Position numbers and translations under genes: made by a program. A stretch of 20,340 bases of DNA. Source: a virus. The stretch spans positions 1 through 20,340 of the IMG/VR virus record IMGVR_UViG_3300046010_013987. One strand, 5' to 3'. Of this stretch, positions 1 through 5,852 are shown in pieces (the first letter of the stretch is position 1; the number at the start of each line of letters is the position of its first letter). The notes under the pieces are model-generated. The model was not told the origin of the DNA and did no database searches. It was given only the letters and a program-made list of their open reading frames with translations.

Positions 1-19
1 AGAGAAGGAGAGATAAGTG

Positions 20-118
20 ATGAAGAAACTCAACGTACTTCAACTCATCAAAGAGCAGAAGCAAAAAGAGCAACGTCGTCACCAAGCACTCCTTGCAAAC
101 GCAGGAGCAGGTAAGTGA
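20..118 (+). CDS. Small basic hypothetical peptide (32 aa)
   Basis: A 32-codon reading frame starts at an ATG preceded by AAGGAG at 5-10, a good ribosome-binding site with a 9-base gap. The product is hydrophilic, rich in Lys, Gln and Arg, and likely forms a single helix (a KEQKQKEQRR core) with a short Ala/Gly-rich tail. No family is recognised. Its end overlaps the next small frame at 115, as in compact phage operons. The start of the operon lies outside the window, so it could also be a late cistron of a longer early transcript. The ribosome-binding site and coupling are the only support for it being real. Confidence 0.5.
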   Translation: MKKLNVLQLIKEQKQKEQRRHQALLANAGAGK

Positions 119-201
119 TTGCTACAATTGCGGCTATTGCAGGTGCATCAACGGCATTCATTTATCTAATTTATTTTGAAGTTCTATTGCTAAACAAGTA
201 A
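115..201 (+). CDS. Tiny single-span membrane peptide, GTG start (28 aa)
   Basis: The frame opens with GTG at 115, overlapping the stop of the preceding gene. An AGGAG at 103-107 stands 7 bases upstream, which is near ideal and is the reason for choosing this start. The product is almost wholly hydrophobic (Ile, Ala, Leu, Tyr over about residues 2-26) with one Glu and a C-terminal Lys, so it should be a single transmembrane helix. Its stop TAA overlaps the ATG of the next gene (TAATG). No function can be assigned; small membrane peptides like this are common in phage accessory regions. Confidence 0.45.
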   Translation: MIATIAAIAGASTAFIYLIYFEVLLLNK

Positions 202-356
202 TGGATAATTACCATTACCACTATGATGATGCAGACAAGGACAGTAGAGGTCCCGCTTGTTATCTTTTAACATATCGTGGATGTCGTTATTGGTCTTGTT
301 ACCGTATTCATCTTGTGGAATGGTTTGAAAAAATGTTTAAATCAGAGGGGTCTTGA
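201..356 (+). CDS. Small Cys/Tyr-rich hypothetical protein (51 aa)
   Basis: The ATG overlaps the stop of the preceding gene (TAATG), so translation is probably coupled; no separate strong ribosome-binding site is visible. The 51-residue product begins with a His/Tyr/Asp-rich stretch (MDNYHYHYDDAD) and has three cysteines (about residues 20, 28 and 33) in a segment rich in Tyr, Arg and Trp. The cysteines might bind a metal, but they do not form a known motif. The stop codon lies inside the terminator hairpin and inside the -35 hexamer of the next promoter. No family is recognised. Confidence 0.45.
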   Translation: MDNYHYHYDDADKDSRGPACYLLTYRGCRYWSCYRIHLVEWFEKMFKSEGS

Positions 357-372
357 CACCCCTCTTTTTTTT
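344..372 (+). terminator. Rho-independent terminator
   Basis: The stem AGAGGGGT (344-351) pairs perfectly with ACCCCTCT (358-365) across a six-base loop and is followed by eight T residues (365-372). It ends the transcript of the three small ORFs. The stem starts inside the last codons of the 201-356 gene. Confidence 0.88.
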
Positions 373-381
373 GACTATAAT
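353..381 (+). promoter_or_regulatory. Consensus sigma-70 promoter nested in the terminator
   Basis: TTGACA at 353-358 and TATAAT at 376-381 are both perfect consensus hexamers with exactly 17 bases between them. The -35 box lies in the loop of the preceding terminator and the T-run forms part of the spacer. Transcription is expected to start near 388 and run into the gene at 404 and on to thyX and phoH. A host sigma-70-type early promoter is the natural reading. Confidence 0.85.
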
Positions 382-403
382 ACCTTTGTTGAGGTTGATA
401 AAA

Positions 404-583
404 ATGGATAGAGAAAAGCTTAAGCTAATTGTCAAAAACCTTGAGTCTCTGGTAGAATGTCTTAAGTCAGAAGTTTATTCTGATGTAGATTCATATAAGA
501 TGAACTACGAAGAGATTTCACAACACATTACTGATTACGACGAAGTATTTTATGAAGGAGATGACGATGGATACCCAGATTGA
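404..583 (+). CDS. Small acidic hypothetical protein (59 aa)
   Basis: The frame is open further upstream, but the first ATG after the promoter is at 404. It is preceded by GAGG at 391-394 and lies about 16 bases from the predicted transcription start, so 404 is chosen. The N-terminal half is a probable amphipathic helix rich in Lys and Leu. The C-terminal half is strongly acidic, ending in an EGDDDGYPD tail. It is the first gene of the operon and overlaps thyX by 17 bases. It is not recognised as a named family. Proteins of this kind are often early host-takeover proteins, but that is only inference from position and promoter. Confidence 0.7.
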   Translation: MDREKLKLIVKNLESLVECLKSEVYSDVDSYKMNYEEISQHITDYDEVFYEGDDDGYPD

Positions 584-1286
584 TGAGTTTGAGTTTATGA
601 AACCAGAAGTAAAACTCATTAGTGTTACACCCGATGCAGAGAAGCACATGGCATATTGTGCTCGGGTAAGTAATCCTGCTAATCAAGAAAACGAAAAGTT
701 CTCTGGTCTGCTTAAGTATTGCATTCAGCATCAACACTGGAGCATTTTTGAACAAGCAACTATGACCGTAGAGATTAATACTACTCGTGGTATTGCAGCC
801 CAGATACTTCGTCATAGGTCATTTACATATCAAGAATTTTCTCAGCGTTATGCTGATGCAAGTCTTCTAAACAAAACTATTCCTCTTCCTGAACTTCGTC
901 GTCAGGATGATAAGAATCGTCAGAACTCAATTGATGACATTCCTGATTATTTGCGTCTGACTCTGACAGAAGATATCCGTGTTCATTTTGAGCACTCTCT
1001 ACGACTCTACAACCGTCTTCTAGAGAAAGGTGTGGCAAAGGAGTGTGCAAGGTTCGTACTGCCTCTGGCGACCCCTACACGCCTCTATATGACGGGTTCT
1101 GTGCGGTCTTGGATTCACTACATCGATCTACGCTCTGCACACGGTACACAGAAGGAACATATGGAGATTGCTGAACTCGTTCGTTGTATCTTTACTTGTC
1201 AGTTCCCTGCAGTATCTGAAGCTCTTGGTTGGACTCGTGATGGATGTTCTGAATGCGTAGATGCACCTTCCATTACGATTGAATAA
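567..1286 (+). CDS. thyX: Flavin-dependent thymidylate synthase ThyX
   Basis: ThyX methylates dUMP to dTMP using methylenetetrahydrofolate, FAD and NADPH, and so supplies thymidine for phage DNA synthesis. The diagnostic ThyX motif RHR-x7-S is present at residues 82-92 (RHRSFTYQEFS). Other family segments are ARVSNP (32-37), HWSIFEQATM (57-66) and the C-terminal stretch ECARFVLP ... RSWIHYIDLR ... HGTQKEHMEIA (159-202). The length of 239 residues is normal. Start choice: an in-frame ATG at 552 lacks a site, whereas the ATG at 567 has AAGGAG at 555-560, so 567 is preferred. It overlaps the previous gene by 17 bases. The frame is complete with no missing key residue. Confidence 0.96.
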   Translation: MDTQIDEFEFMKPEVKLISVTPDAEKHMAYCARVSNPANQENEKFSGLLKYCIQHQHWSIFEQATMTVEINTTRGIAAQILRHRSFTYQEFSQRYADASLLNKTIPLPELRRQDDKNRQNSIDDIPDYLRLTLTEDIRVHFEHSLRLYNRLLEKGVAKECARFVLPLATPTRLYMTGSVRSWIHYIDLRSAHGTQKEHMEIAELVRCIFTCQFPAVSEALGWTRDGCSECVDAPSITIE

Positions 1287-1289
1287 ATA
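1282..1289 (+). promoter_or_regulatory. Possible T4-type late promoter (AATAAATA)
   Basis: AATAAATA fits the NATAAATA late element of T4-like cyanophages. It overlaps the thyX stop and lies 25 bases before the TTG start at 1315. It may provide late expression of the downstream genes. In AT-rich DNA such octamers arise by chance, so support is modest. Confidence 0.35.
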
Positions 1290-1314
1290 TCGTTACATAC
1301 TATGGAGGATTATT

Positions 1315-1563
1315 TTGGCAACATACCCTGTTATTAATAAAGAAACTGGTGAACAAAAAGAAGTTACTATGAGTGTTCATGAATGGGACCAGTGGAAAAA
1401 AGATAATCCTGACTGGGATAGGGATTGGTCTGATCCCAGCACTTGTCCTTCTTCTGGAGAAGTTGGAGAGATCTATGATAGACTGAAAAAATCTCATCCT
1501 GGATGGAATGATGTTCTGTACAAAGCATCAAAAGCACCTGGATCAAAAGTAAAACCTATCTGA
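1315..1563 (+). CDS. Conserved Trp-rich T4-like cyanophage protein, TTG start (82 aa)
   Basis: Start choice: the open frame extends back to an ATG inside thyX. A strong GGAGG (1304-1308) sits 6 bases before a TTG at 1315, giving a protein beginning (M)ATYPVINKETGEQKEV, so the TTG is taken as start. The product is charged, with four Trp in WDQWKKDNPDWDRDW and a GEVGE ... HPGWNDVL segment near the C-terminus. The beginning resembles the beta-hairpin start of FmdB-type zinc-ribbon regulators, but there is no CxxC pair; the only cysteine stands alone. I recall similar proteins in other cyanomyoviruses, without a known function. It may be a decayed ribbon protein or a small structural or binding protein. 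Confidence 0.75.
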   Translation: MATYPVINKETGEQKEVTMSVHEWDQWKKDNPDWDRDWSDPSTCPSSGEVGEIYDRLKKSHPGWNDVLYKASKAPGSKVKPI

Positions 1564-1569
1564 TACTAT

Positions 1570-2325
1570 ATGCCTGCAAAAAGAAATACGCCAAAGACAC
1601 CAGTACCCTTTGGAATGAGCAACAGACAGATGAAAAGAAAAAAACCAATTAGTTCTGACTTGATGAGGACTATTGAACCTCTAACAGAAAATCAAGAAGA
1701 ACTTTTTCGTTGTTATAAGTTAGATCAAAACCTTGTTGCATATGGTTGTGCAGGTACAGGTAAGACATTTATTACTCTGTATAATGCTCTTCGTGATGTA
1801 TTAAATGAAAAAACACCTTACGAAAAGATTTATATTGTAAGAAGTCTTGTTGCCACAAGGGAAATTGGTTTTCTTCCTGGAGACCATGAAGATAAGTCTT
1901 CGCTTTACCAGATTCCATATAAGAATATGGTAAAGTATATGTTTGAGTTGCCATCTGAAGCAGACTTTGAAATGCTCTATGGCAATCTTAAAACACAAGG
2001 TACAATTAGTTTTTGGAGTACTTCTTTCATTCGTGGTACTACGTTAGACAACGCTATTATTATCGTAGATGAATTCCAAAACTTGAACTATCATGAACTT
2101 GATAGTATCATTACTCGTGTAGGTGAGAATAGTAAGATTATGTTCTGTGGCGATGCTACTCAATCCGATCTTATTAAAACAAATGAGAAGAATGGAATTA
2201 TTGATTTCATGAAAGTTCTTCGCATTATGCCTTCAATTGATATTATTGAATTTGGAGTTGAAGATATTGTTCGCTCTGGATTTGTGAAAGAATACATCTT
2301 GGCAAAAATGGAAGTTGGTCTATGA
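1570..2325 (+). CDS. phoH: PhoH-like P-loop ATPase
   Basis: A 251-residue PhoH-family ATPase. The Walker A motif GCAGTGKT is at residues 59-66, Walker B IIIVDEFQN at about 163-171, and the sensor-type GDATQSD at about 194-200. The basic N-terminal 35 residues are an extension. PhoH proteins bind ATP and are linked to RNA or phosphate metabolism, and phage copies are very common in marine cyanophages; the biochemical role during infection is unsettled. The gene stops at TGA 2323-2325, overlapping the ATG of the next gene (ATGA), which implies translational coupling with the exonuclease. It is an auxiliary metabolic gene by family, but here it sits within the replication operon rather than next to a phosphate gene. 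Confidence 0.95.
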   Translation: MPAKRNTPKTPVPFGMSNRQMKRKKPISSDLMRTIEPLTENQEELFRCYKLDQNLVAYGCAGTGKTFITLYNALRDVLNEKTPYEKIYIVRSLVATREIGFLPGDHEDKSSLYQIPYKNMVKYMFELPSEADFEMLYGNLKTQGTISFWSTSFIRGTTLDNAIIIVDEFQNLNYHELDSIITRVGENSKIMFCGDATQSDLIKTNEKNGIIDFMKVLRIMPSIDIIEFGVEDIVRSGFVKEYILAKMEVGL

Positions 2326-3002
2326 GTTTTATTCATCATAATTATCTGGGTGATATTGAATTAAATTGTAAAACAACAGAAAGCATCCGTCTCTACGAAC
2401 TTCCTAGTGGAGATTGGGTGCCTTCTATTACTTCTGTCACTTCATTCTATAATCGACAAATCTTTGTGAAGTGGCGAGAGCGTGTTGGTCTTGAAGAAGC
2501 AAATCGTATTACAAAAAGAGCAACTGCAAGAGGAACTGATTTTCACCAAGTCTGTCAAGATTATCTGGAAAACAAAGAACTAAACTGGGATGATTATCAA
2601 CCCCTGACAAAGTTTATGTTCTATCACCTTAAACCAGAGCTTGATAAGATAAATAATATTCATGCAATTGAAAGGACTCTTTATTCTGAATACTACGGAC
2701 TTGCGGGAAGAGTTGATTGTATTGCAGAATATGAAGGAGAACTTGCTGTAATTGACTTCAAAACATCTGACAAAATCAAACCAGAAGAATGGATTGAAAA
2801 TTATTTTGTTCAAGAAATGTTTTATGCTGCTGCATATTATGAACTAACTGAAATTCCCATTAAAAAACTTATTACTTTAATGGTTACTCCTAGTGGAGAA
2901 GTTAAAGTATTTGACAAAAGGAACAAAGGGGATTATATTAAACTATTAGTTCGCTACATTAAAGAATTTGTACATCACAATATTAGGTCAGATGGAGAAT
3001 GA
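2322..3002 (+). CDS. PD-(D/E)XK exonuclease (RecB/Cas4/MGME1-like)
   Basis: A 226-residue nuclease of the PD-(D/E)XK superfamily. The motifs are in the expected order: RGTDFH with His75 (70-75), GRVD with Asp132 (129-132), DFKTS giving Asp145-x-Lys147 (145-149), and a conserved Gln at about 164 followed by an aromatic helix. This layout matches RecB-like single-domain exonucleases such as Cas4 and the mitochondrial MGME1 exonuclease. There are no four-cysteine Fe-S cluster ligands as in Cas4, so an MGME1-like ssDNA exonuclease is the better comparison. It is translationally coupled to phoH (ATGA) and overlaps the gp33 start by 11 bases. The likely role is processing of replication or recombination ends or host DNA breakdown; the substrate is inferred, not shown. 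Confidence 0.85.
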   Translation: MSFIHHNYLGDIELNCKTTESIRLYELPSGDWVPSITSVTSFYNRQIFVKWRERVGLEEANRITKRATARGTDFHQVCQDYLENKELNWDDYQPLTKFMFYHLKPELDKINNIHAIERTLYSEYYGLAGRVDCIAEYEGELAVIDFKTSDKIKPEEWIENYFVQEMFYAAAYYELTEIPIKKLITLMVTPSGEVKVFDKRNKGDYIKLLVRYIKEFVHHNIRSDGE

Positions 3003-3249
3003 ATTACAAAGAGAATTAGAAAATAAATTTCTATGTCCATCAAAATTTGCACAAGAAATTGAAGGATTGGTTCATACTCATAAAGATATGAATTATATTG
3101 ATGCGATCATTCATTATTGTGAAGAAAATAATATTGATGTTGAGTCTGTTCCTAAACTTATTTCAAAACCTCTAAAGGAAAAAATTAAGTATGAAGCAAT
3201 GGAACTTAACTTTCTCAAGAGGAGTTCGAGAGCAAGATTACCACTTTGA
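2992..3249 (+). CDS. 33: Late transcription coactivator gp33
   Basis: An 85-residue protein whose ATG at 2992 overlaps the end of the exonuclease gene. The sequence has the pattern I recall for gp33 of T4-like cyanophages: an acidic helical N-terminus, MNYIDAIIHYCEENNIDVESVPKLIS in the middle, and a basic C-terminus ELNFLKRSSRARLPL. It also sits directly before gp59, matching the 32-59-33 cluster of T4. In T4, gp33 binds RNA polymerase and the gp45 sliding clamp so that late transcription depends on replication. It is shorter than T4 gp33 (112 residues). The family is very divergent, so the call leans on synteny as well as sequence. Confidence 0.75.
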   Translation: MENELQRELENKFLCPSKFAQEIEGLVHTHKDMNYIDAIIHYCEENNIDVESVPKLISKPLKEKIKYEAMELNFLKRSSRARLPL

Positions 3250-3252
3250 TAA

Positions 3253-3849
3253 ATGATGCCTGTTGATGCTTATCGTTGTTATTTGTCTTTAAAGAATCAC
3301 TTTACTAAAGACAGTTATGATTACCACAAGTATTGTGGTAAGAGTCGTGCAACTGTACAATCTTTCTACAAACGTAAAGATCGTTTTTGGTTTGAGAAAG
3401 TTTCACGCCAAAAGACTGATCAAGAAATAGTTGAGTTCTTTGTATCTAACTTTATTACATGTACTGACCCAAGCAAACTTTGGATTGGTGAAATGATGCG
3501 AGAAGGGGAAGGTAGATATGAAGCATGGAAAAAAAGAAATCAATCTCTTTCGTATGTGTTTAAAGAAGAGACTCAGACTTTGTTCGAAAACAAAAAGGTA
3601 GATGATATCTTTGATTGTTCTAAAGGTCATCCACCAGTTCTTAAAAATTTCCTGAGCGGGAAAATTAGCCCCGAAACACTAGTCATTTATGATAAGATTT
3701 TCCTGTTCGGGAAAGATTTTGATAAGAAACTTCAAGACCCAGTATGGGAAACCGTCAGTAAAAAAATAAAAAAGTATAGCCCATTCCTAAATATTGATGT
3801 ACAGCGTTATCGCAAACTATTAAAGGAAATTATTCTAGGAGAAAAATGA
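3253..3849 (+). CDS. 59: Loader of DNA helicase, gp59
   Basis: A 198-residue homologue of T4 gp59 (217 residues), which binds fork DNA and gp32 and loads the gp41 helicase. Segments that line up with T4 gp59 from memory are VDAYRCYLSLKNHFT (start), YHKYCGKSR, YKRKDRFWFEKVSRQ, VEFFVSNFI, LWIGEM, and the C-terminal ISPETLVIYDKI ... VW ... KIKKYSPFLNID. The protein is basic overall and probably all-helical. Two ATGs in tandem (3253 and 3256) could both serve. The gene overlaps the DUF1825 gene by four bases (ATGA). It lies close to its partner gp32, as in T4. Confidence 0.92.
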   Translation: MMPVDAYRCYLSLKNHFTKDSYDYHKYCGKSRATVQSFYKRKDRFWFEKVSRQKTDQEIVEFFVSNFITCTDPSKLWIGEMMREGEGRYEAWKKRNQSLSYVFKEETQTLFENKKVDDIFDCSKGHPPVLKNFLSGKISPETLVIYDKIFLFGKDFDKKLQDPVWETVSKKIKKYSPFLNIDVQRYRKLLKEIILGEK

Positions 3850-4190
3850 GTTTCTTCAGTTCTGAAGTTGTCCGCGCAGAGATGACTGAAATTGGTGAAA
3901 TGCAAGAAGAGGTTTATAAAAACGTCTTCAAGTTTCCCACTATGTCAAGAGAAGAAAAACTAGATCATGTTAAACTTCTAGAAAAACTTCTTGACAAACA
4001 AAAAGTTCTTTACACTCGTCTGAGTTTATCTGACGATCCTGAAGCAATTCAGATGAAAGAACGTATTGCTGAGTCTGCTTCGATGATGGGTCTTCCATCA
4101 AATGTCGATATGAATGTAATCTTTAATAACATGTCAAAAATGCTTGATGTGATGAAGGAACAGATTGACAAGACAGGTTCTGACCTGTAG
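3846..4190 (+). CDS. DUF1825 family protein (114 aa)
   Basis: The sequence starts MSFFSSEVVRAEMTEIGEMQEE and continues as a helical protein with a LEKLLDKQKVLYTRLSLSDDPEA centre and a Met-rich C-terminal helix. This matches my memory of DUF1825, a family of unknown function nearly confined to cyanobacteria and their phages, and it supports a cyanobacterial host. It is translationally coupled to gp59 (ATGA overlap) and immediately precedes gp32, so it is placed inside the replication cluster. Its last codons carry the -35 hexamer and part of the spacer of the gp32 promoter, which may constrain its C-terminal sequence (IDKTGSDL). The biochemical role is unknown; a replication accessory or host-mimic function is inference only. 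Confidence 0.82.
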   Translation: MSFFSSEVVRAEMTEIGEMQEEVYKNVFKFPTMSREEKLDHVKLLEKLLDKQKVLYTRLSLSDDPEAIQMKERIAESASMMGLPSNVDMNVIFNNMSKMLDVMKEQIDKTGSDL

Positions 4191-4193
4191 AAT
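4165..4193 (+). promoter_or_regulatory. Sigma-70 promoter of gene 32 with inverted repeat in the spacer
   Basis: TTGACA (4165-4170) and TAGAAT (4188-4193) are separated by exactly 17 bases; only one base departs from consensus. The spacer holds a perfect inverted repeat, ACAGGT (4173-4178), TCTG loop, ACCTGT (4183-4188), with no T-run after it. The repeat could therefore be an operator rather than a terminator. The start of transcription would be near 4200, giving a leader of about 40 bases before gp32. Confidence 0.75.
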
Positions 4194-4211
4194 AACGAAG
4201 TACACAAAAGC

Positions 4212-4238
4212 CAAATCCGTACAAATCCGAGGTAATCC
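4212..4238 (+). repeat. 10-base-period AATCC repeats in the gp32 leader
   Basis: CAAATCCG occurs at 4212-4219 and 4222-4229, and a third shorter TAATCC at 4233-4238, all in a 10-base register. The last copies flank the GAGG ribosome-binding site (4229-4232). The leader is A/C-rich and poor in pairing. T4 gp32 represses its own mRNA by cooperative binding to an unstructured leader, so this could be the equivalent operator; that function is inference. Confidence 0.5.
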
Positions 4239-4240
4239 TA

Positions 4241-5182
4241 ATGTCTTTTTCTGACCTTAAAAAACAATCTTCTCTTGGTTCACTAACTTCCAAACTGGTA
4301 AAGGAAGTAGAGAAGATGAGCAATACTTCTGGTGGCGCAGATGAGCGTCTCTGGAAACCCGAAATGGACAAGACTGGTAATGGTTTCGCAGTCATCCGTT
4401 TCCTCCCTGCCCCTGAAGGTGAAGAACTTCCCTGGGCAAAAATGTATTCTCATGCATTCCAAGGTCCTGGTGGTTGGTACATCGAAAATTCTTTGACCAC
4501 TATCGGGCAAAAAGATCCACTTGGCGAATACAACCGCGAACTTTGGAACAGCGGTTCTGAAGCGAACAAAGAAACTGTTCGCAAACAAAAGCGAAAGTTG
4601 TCTTACTACAGCAACATTTATGTTGTAAAGGATCCTACAAATCCACAAAACGAAGGTAAAGTCTTCCTGTTTAAGTATGGTAAGAAGATCTTTGACAAGA
4701 TCATGGAAGCAATGCAACCTGAGTTTGAGGATGAAACTCCCATCAATCCTTTTGACTTCTGGCAAGGTGCTAATTTCAAACTCAAAATCGTAAAGAAAGA
4801 TGGGTATTGGAATTATGATAAATCAGAGTTTGGTTCAGTTGAACCACTACTGGATGATGATGATGCTCTTGAAACAATCTGGAAGAAGCAGTATTCTCTG
4901 ACTGCAATTACCGCTCCAGATCAGTTCAAATCATACGAAGATCTTGAGCGTCGTATGAATATGGTTCTTGGTAAGAAAACCTCACCTACTCAGTCTCGTG
5001 CTGTGCTTGAGCAAGAGGATGAGTATGAAGAATATATGGAGAAAAATTCGGTTGAGACTAAAGTTGTCGATGAACTTGAACAATCATATTCCCGTTCAAA
5101 GTCTCCTTCTCTTCCTACAATCAACACTTCCGATGATGAAGATGATGCTCTCTCTTACTTCCAACGTCTAGCAGAAGAGTGA
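4241..5182 (+). CDS. 32: Single-stranded DNA-binding protein gp32
   Basis: A 313-residue gp32 homologue that coats ssDNA during replication and recombination and works with gp59. The N-terminal basic region leads to the OB-fold core beginning near NGFAVIRFLP. The segment KQKRKLSYYSNIYVVKDP ... NEGKVFLFKYGKKIFDKI aligns closely with T4 (KRKTSYWANILVVKDP...). WQGANFKLK follows, and the C-terminal tail is acidic (EQEDEYEEYME; SDDEDDALSYF), as needed for partner binding. T4 gp32 carries a His/Cys zinc site; this protein has no cysteine at all, so the zinc site is lost. It uses frequent codons, consistent with high expression. It has its own promoter and leader, and it stops with zero bases before the stop codon of the convergent gp53. 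Confidence 0.95.
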   Translation: MSFSDLKKQSSLGSLTSKLVKEVEKMSNTSGGADERLWKPEMDKTGNGFAVIRFLPAPEGEELPWAKMYSHAFQGPGGWYIENSLTTIGQKDPLGEYNRELWNSGSEANKETVRKQKRKLSYYSNIYVVKDPTNPQNEGKVFLFKYGKKIFDKIMEAMQPEFEDETPINPFDFWQGANFKLKIVKKDGYWNYDKSEFGSVEPLLDDDDALETIWKKQYSLTAITAPDQFKSYEDLERRMNMVLGKKTSPTQSRAVLEQEDEYEEYMEKNSVETKVVDELEQSYSRSKSPSLPTINTSDDEDDALSYFQRLAEE

Positions 5183-5851
5183 TTATTCAAATAGTCTAAT
5201 ATTATCTCCTTTTTTAAGGGTGTCATTCACATATTGAGTGGCACCTTTTTTATATTTCATAATATCTTCCATATCATCAACTATAATATTTAAGTATCTT
5301 GGTTTTAGTATAAAAATATTTCTTTTATCATTTTCAATTTTTTCTTCATATTCATAGTTTGTTATTGGTATAGCAATATTTCCTGTGTCAATAGTTTGTG
5401 AAGTGCCGTAATCATAGTAGTTAACTGAAAAGTTATTTTCTACTTGAAGTCCGCCGGGGAAAATAACGACTCCTCTACTATCTTTTATTTCCCTACTTTC
5501 ATAATGGTGAATTCCATTATAGAGTGTGTCATAGTCTTGGTATTTTGTGATAACATAATTATCAAATGACTGCTGTGTTAAAGGCCACTCTGATTGAATA
5601 TTGACAATATTATTAGATAAAAGAACAACCCAATCTAAAGTTGGATCATTATAAACTTCGAAAGCAACATTATCTGGTCTGTCGTCTCCAATAATTTTAT
5701 ATTTTTCAAAAAACTTTAACTCTTGATATATGTCATCACGAATTTTTCCTCTTTTAAATAGATTCTTTACATTAATATAATCGGATATTTTAGCATTTGG
5801 AAGTCTGCTAATGTATTCAAAATCTGGAACTTGTCTGAAGTAAGGTGCCAT
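5183..5851 (-). CDS. 53: Baseplate wedge protein gp53
   Basis: A 222-residue homologue of T4 gp53 (196 residues), the wedge subunit that joins neighbouring wedges around the hub. Recognisable features are the N-terminal MAPYFRQVPDFEYISRL, the DPTLDWVVLLSNNIVNIQSEWPLTQQSFDNYV segment typical of gp53, and a C-terminal stretch (ILKPRYLNIIVDDMEDIMK) like the gp53 tail. It is the last gene of the minus-strand operon, starts 1 base after the gp48 stop, and its stop abuts the gp32 stop. Its 3' end also encodes the terminator for gp32. It is more AT-rich than the replication genes. Confidence 0.9.
   Translation of the reverse strand: MAPYFRQVPDFEYISRLPNAKISDYINVKNLFKRGKIRDDIYQELKFFEKYKIIGDDRPDNVAFEVYNDPTLDWVVLLSNNIVNIQSEWPLTQQSFDNYVITKYQDYDTLYNGIHHYESREIKDSRGVVIFPGGLQVENNFSVNYYDYGTSQTIDTGNIAIPITNYEYEEKIENDKRNIFILKPRYLNIIVDDMEDIMKYKKGATQYVNDTLKKGDNIRLFE
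5219..5251 (+). terminator. Terminator of gp32, embedded in the gp53 coding region
   Basis: On the plus strand GGTGTCATTCA (5219-5229) pairs over all 11 positions (two G-U pairs) with TGAGTGGCACC (5235-5245) across a CATAT loop, followed by six T residues (5246-5251). It lies 37 bases after the gp32 stop, inside the last 25 codons of the opposite-strand gp53. On the minus strand there is no T-run, so it acts only on gp32 transcripts. Confidence 0.85.
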
Positions 5852-5852
5852 C

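Noticed and set aside
2648-2655. GATAAATA inside the exonuclease gene as a late promoter
   Set aside because: It is within coding sequence, far from any start codon, and expected by chance in AT-rich DNA. The same applies to copies near 10274, 17283 and 19687.
2921-2949. TTGACA followed by TATTAG at 17-base spacing, a possible promoter for gp33 and gp59
   Set aside because: The -10 matches only four of six bases and it lies inside the exonuclease gene. TTGACA recurs several times in this DNA without a partner (e.g. 3991, 4692, 5601).
3253-3849. Possible alternative reading of gp59 as an unrelated helical protein
   Set aside because: Several separate segments match T4 gp59 in order, and the neighbours gp33 and gp32 reproduce the T4 cluster.
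4173-4188. Hairpin ACAGGT-TCTG-ACCTGT as a terminator before gp32
   Set aside because: No T-run follows. It lies exactly in the spacer of a good promoter, so an operator or leader element fits better.
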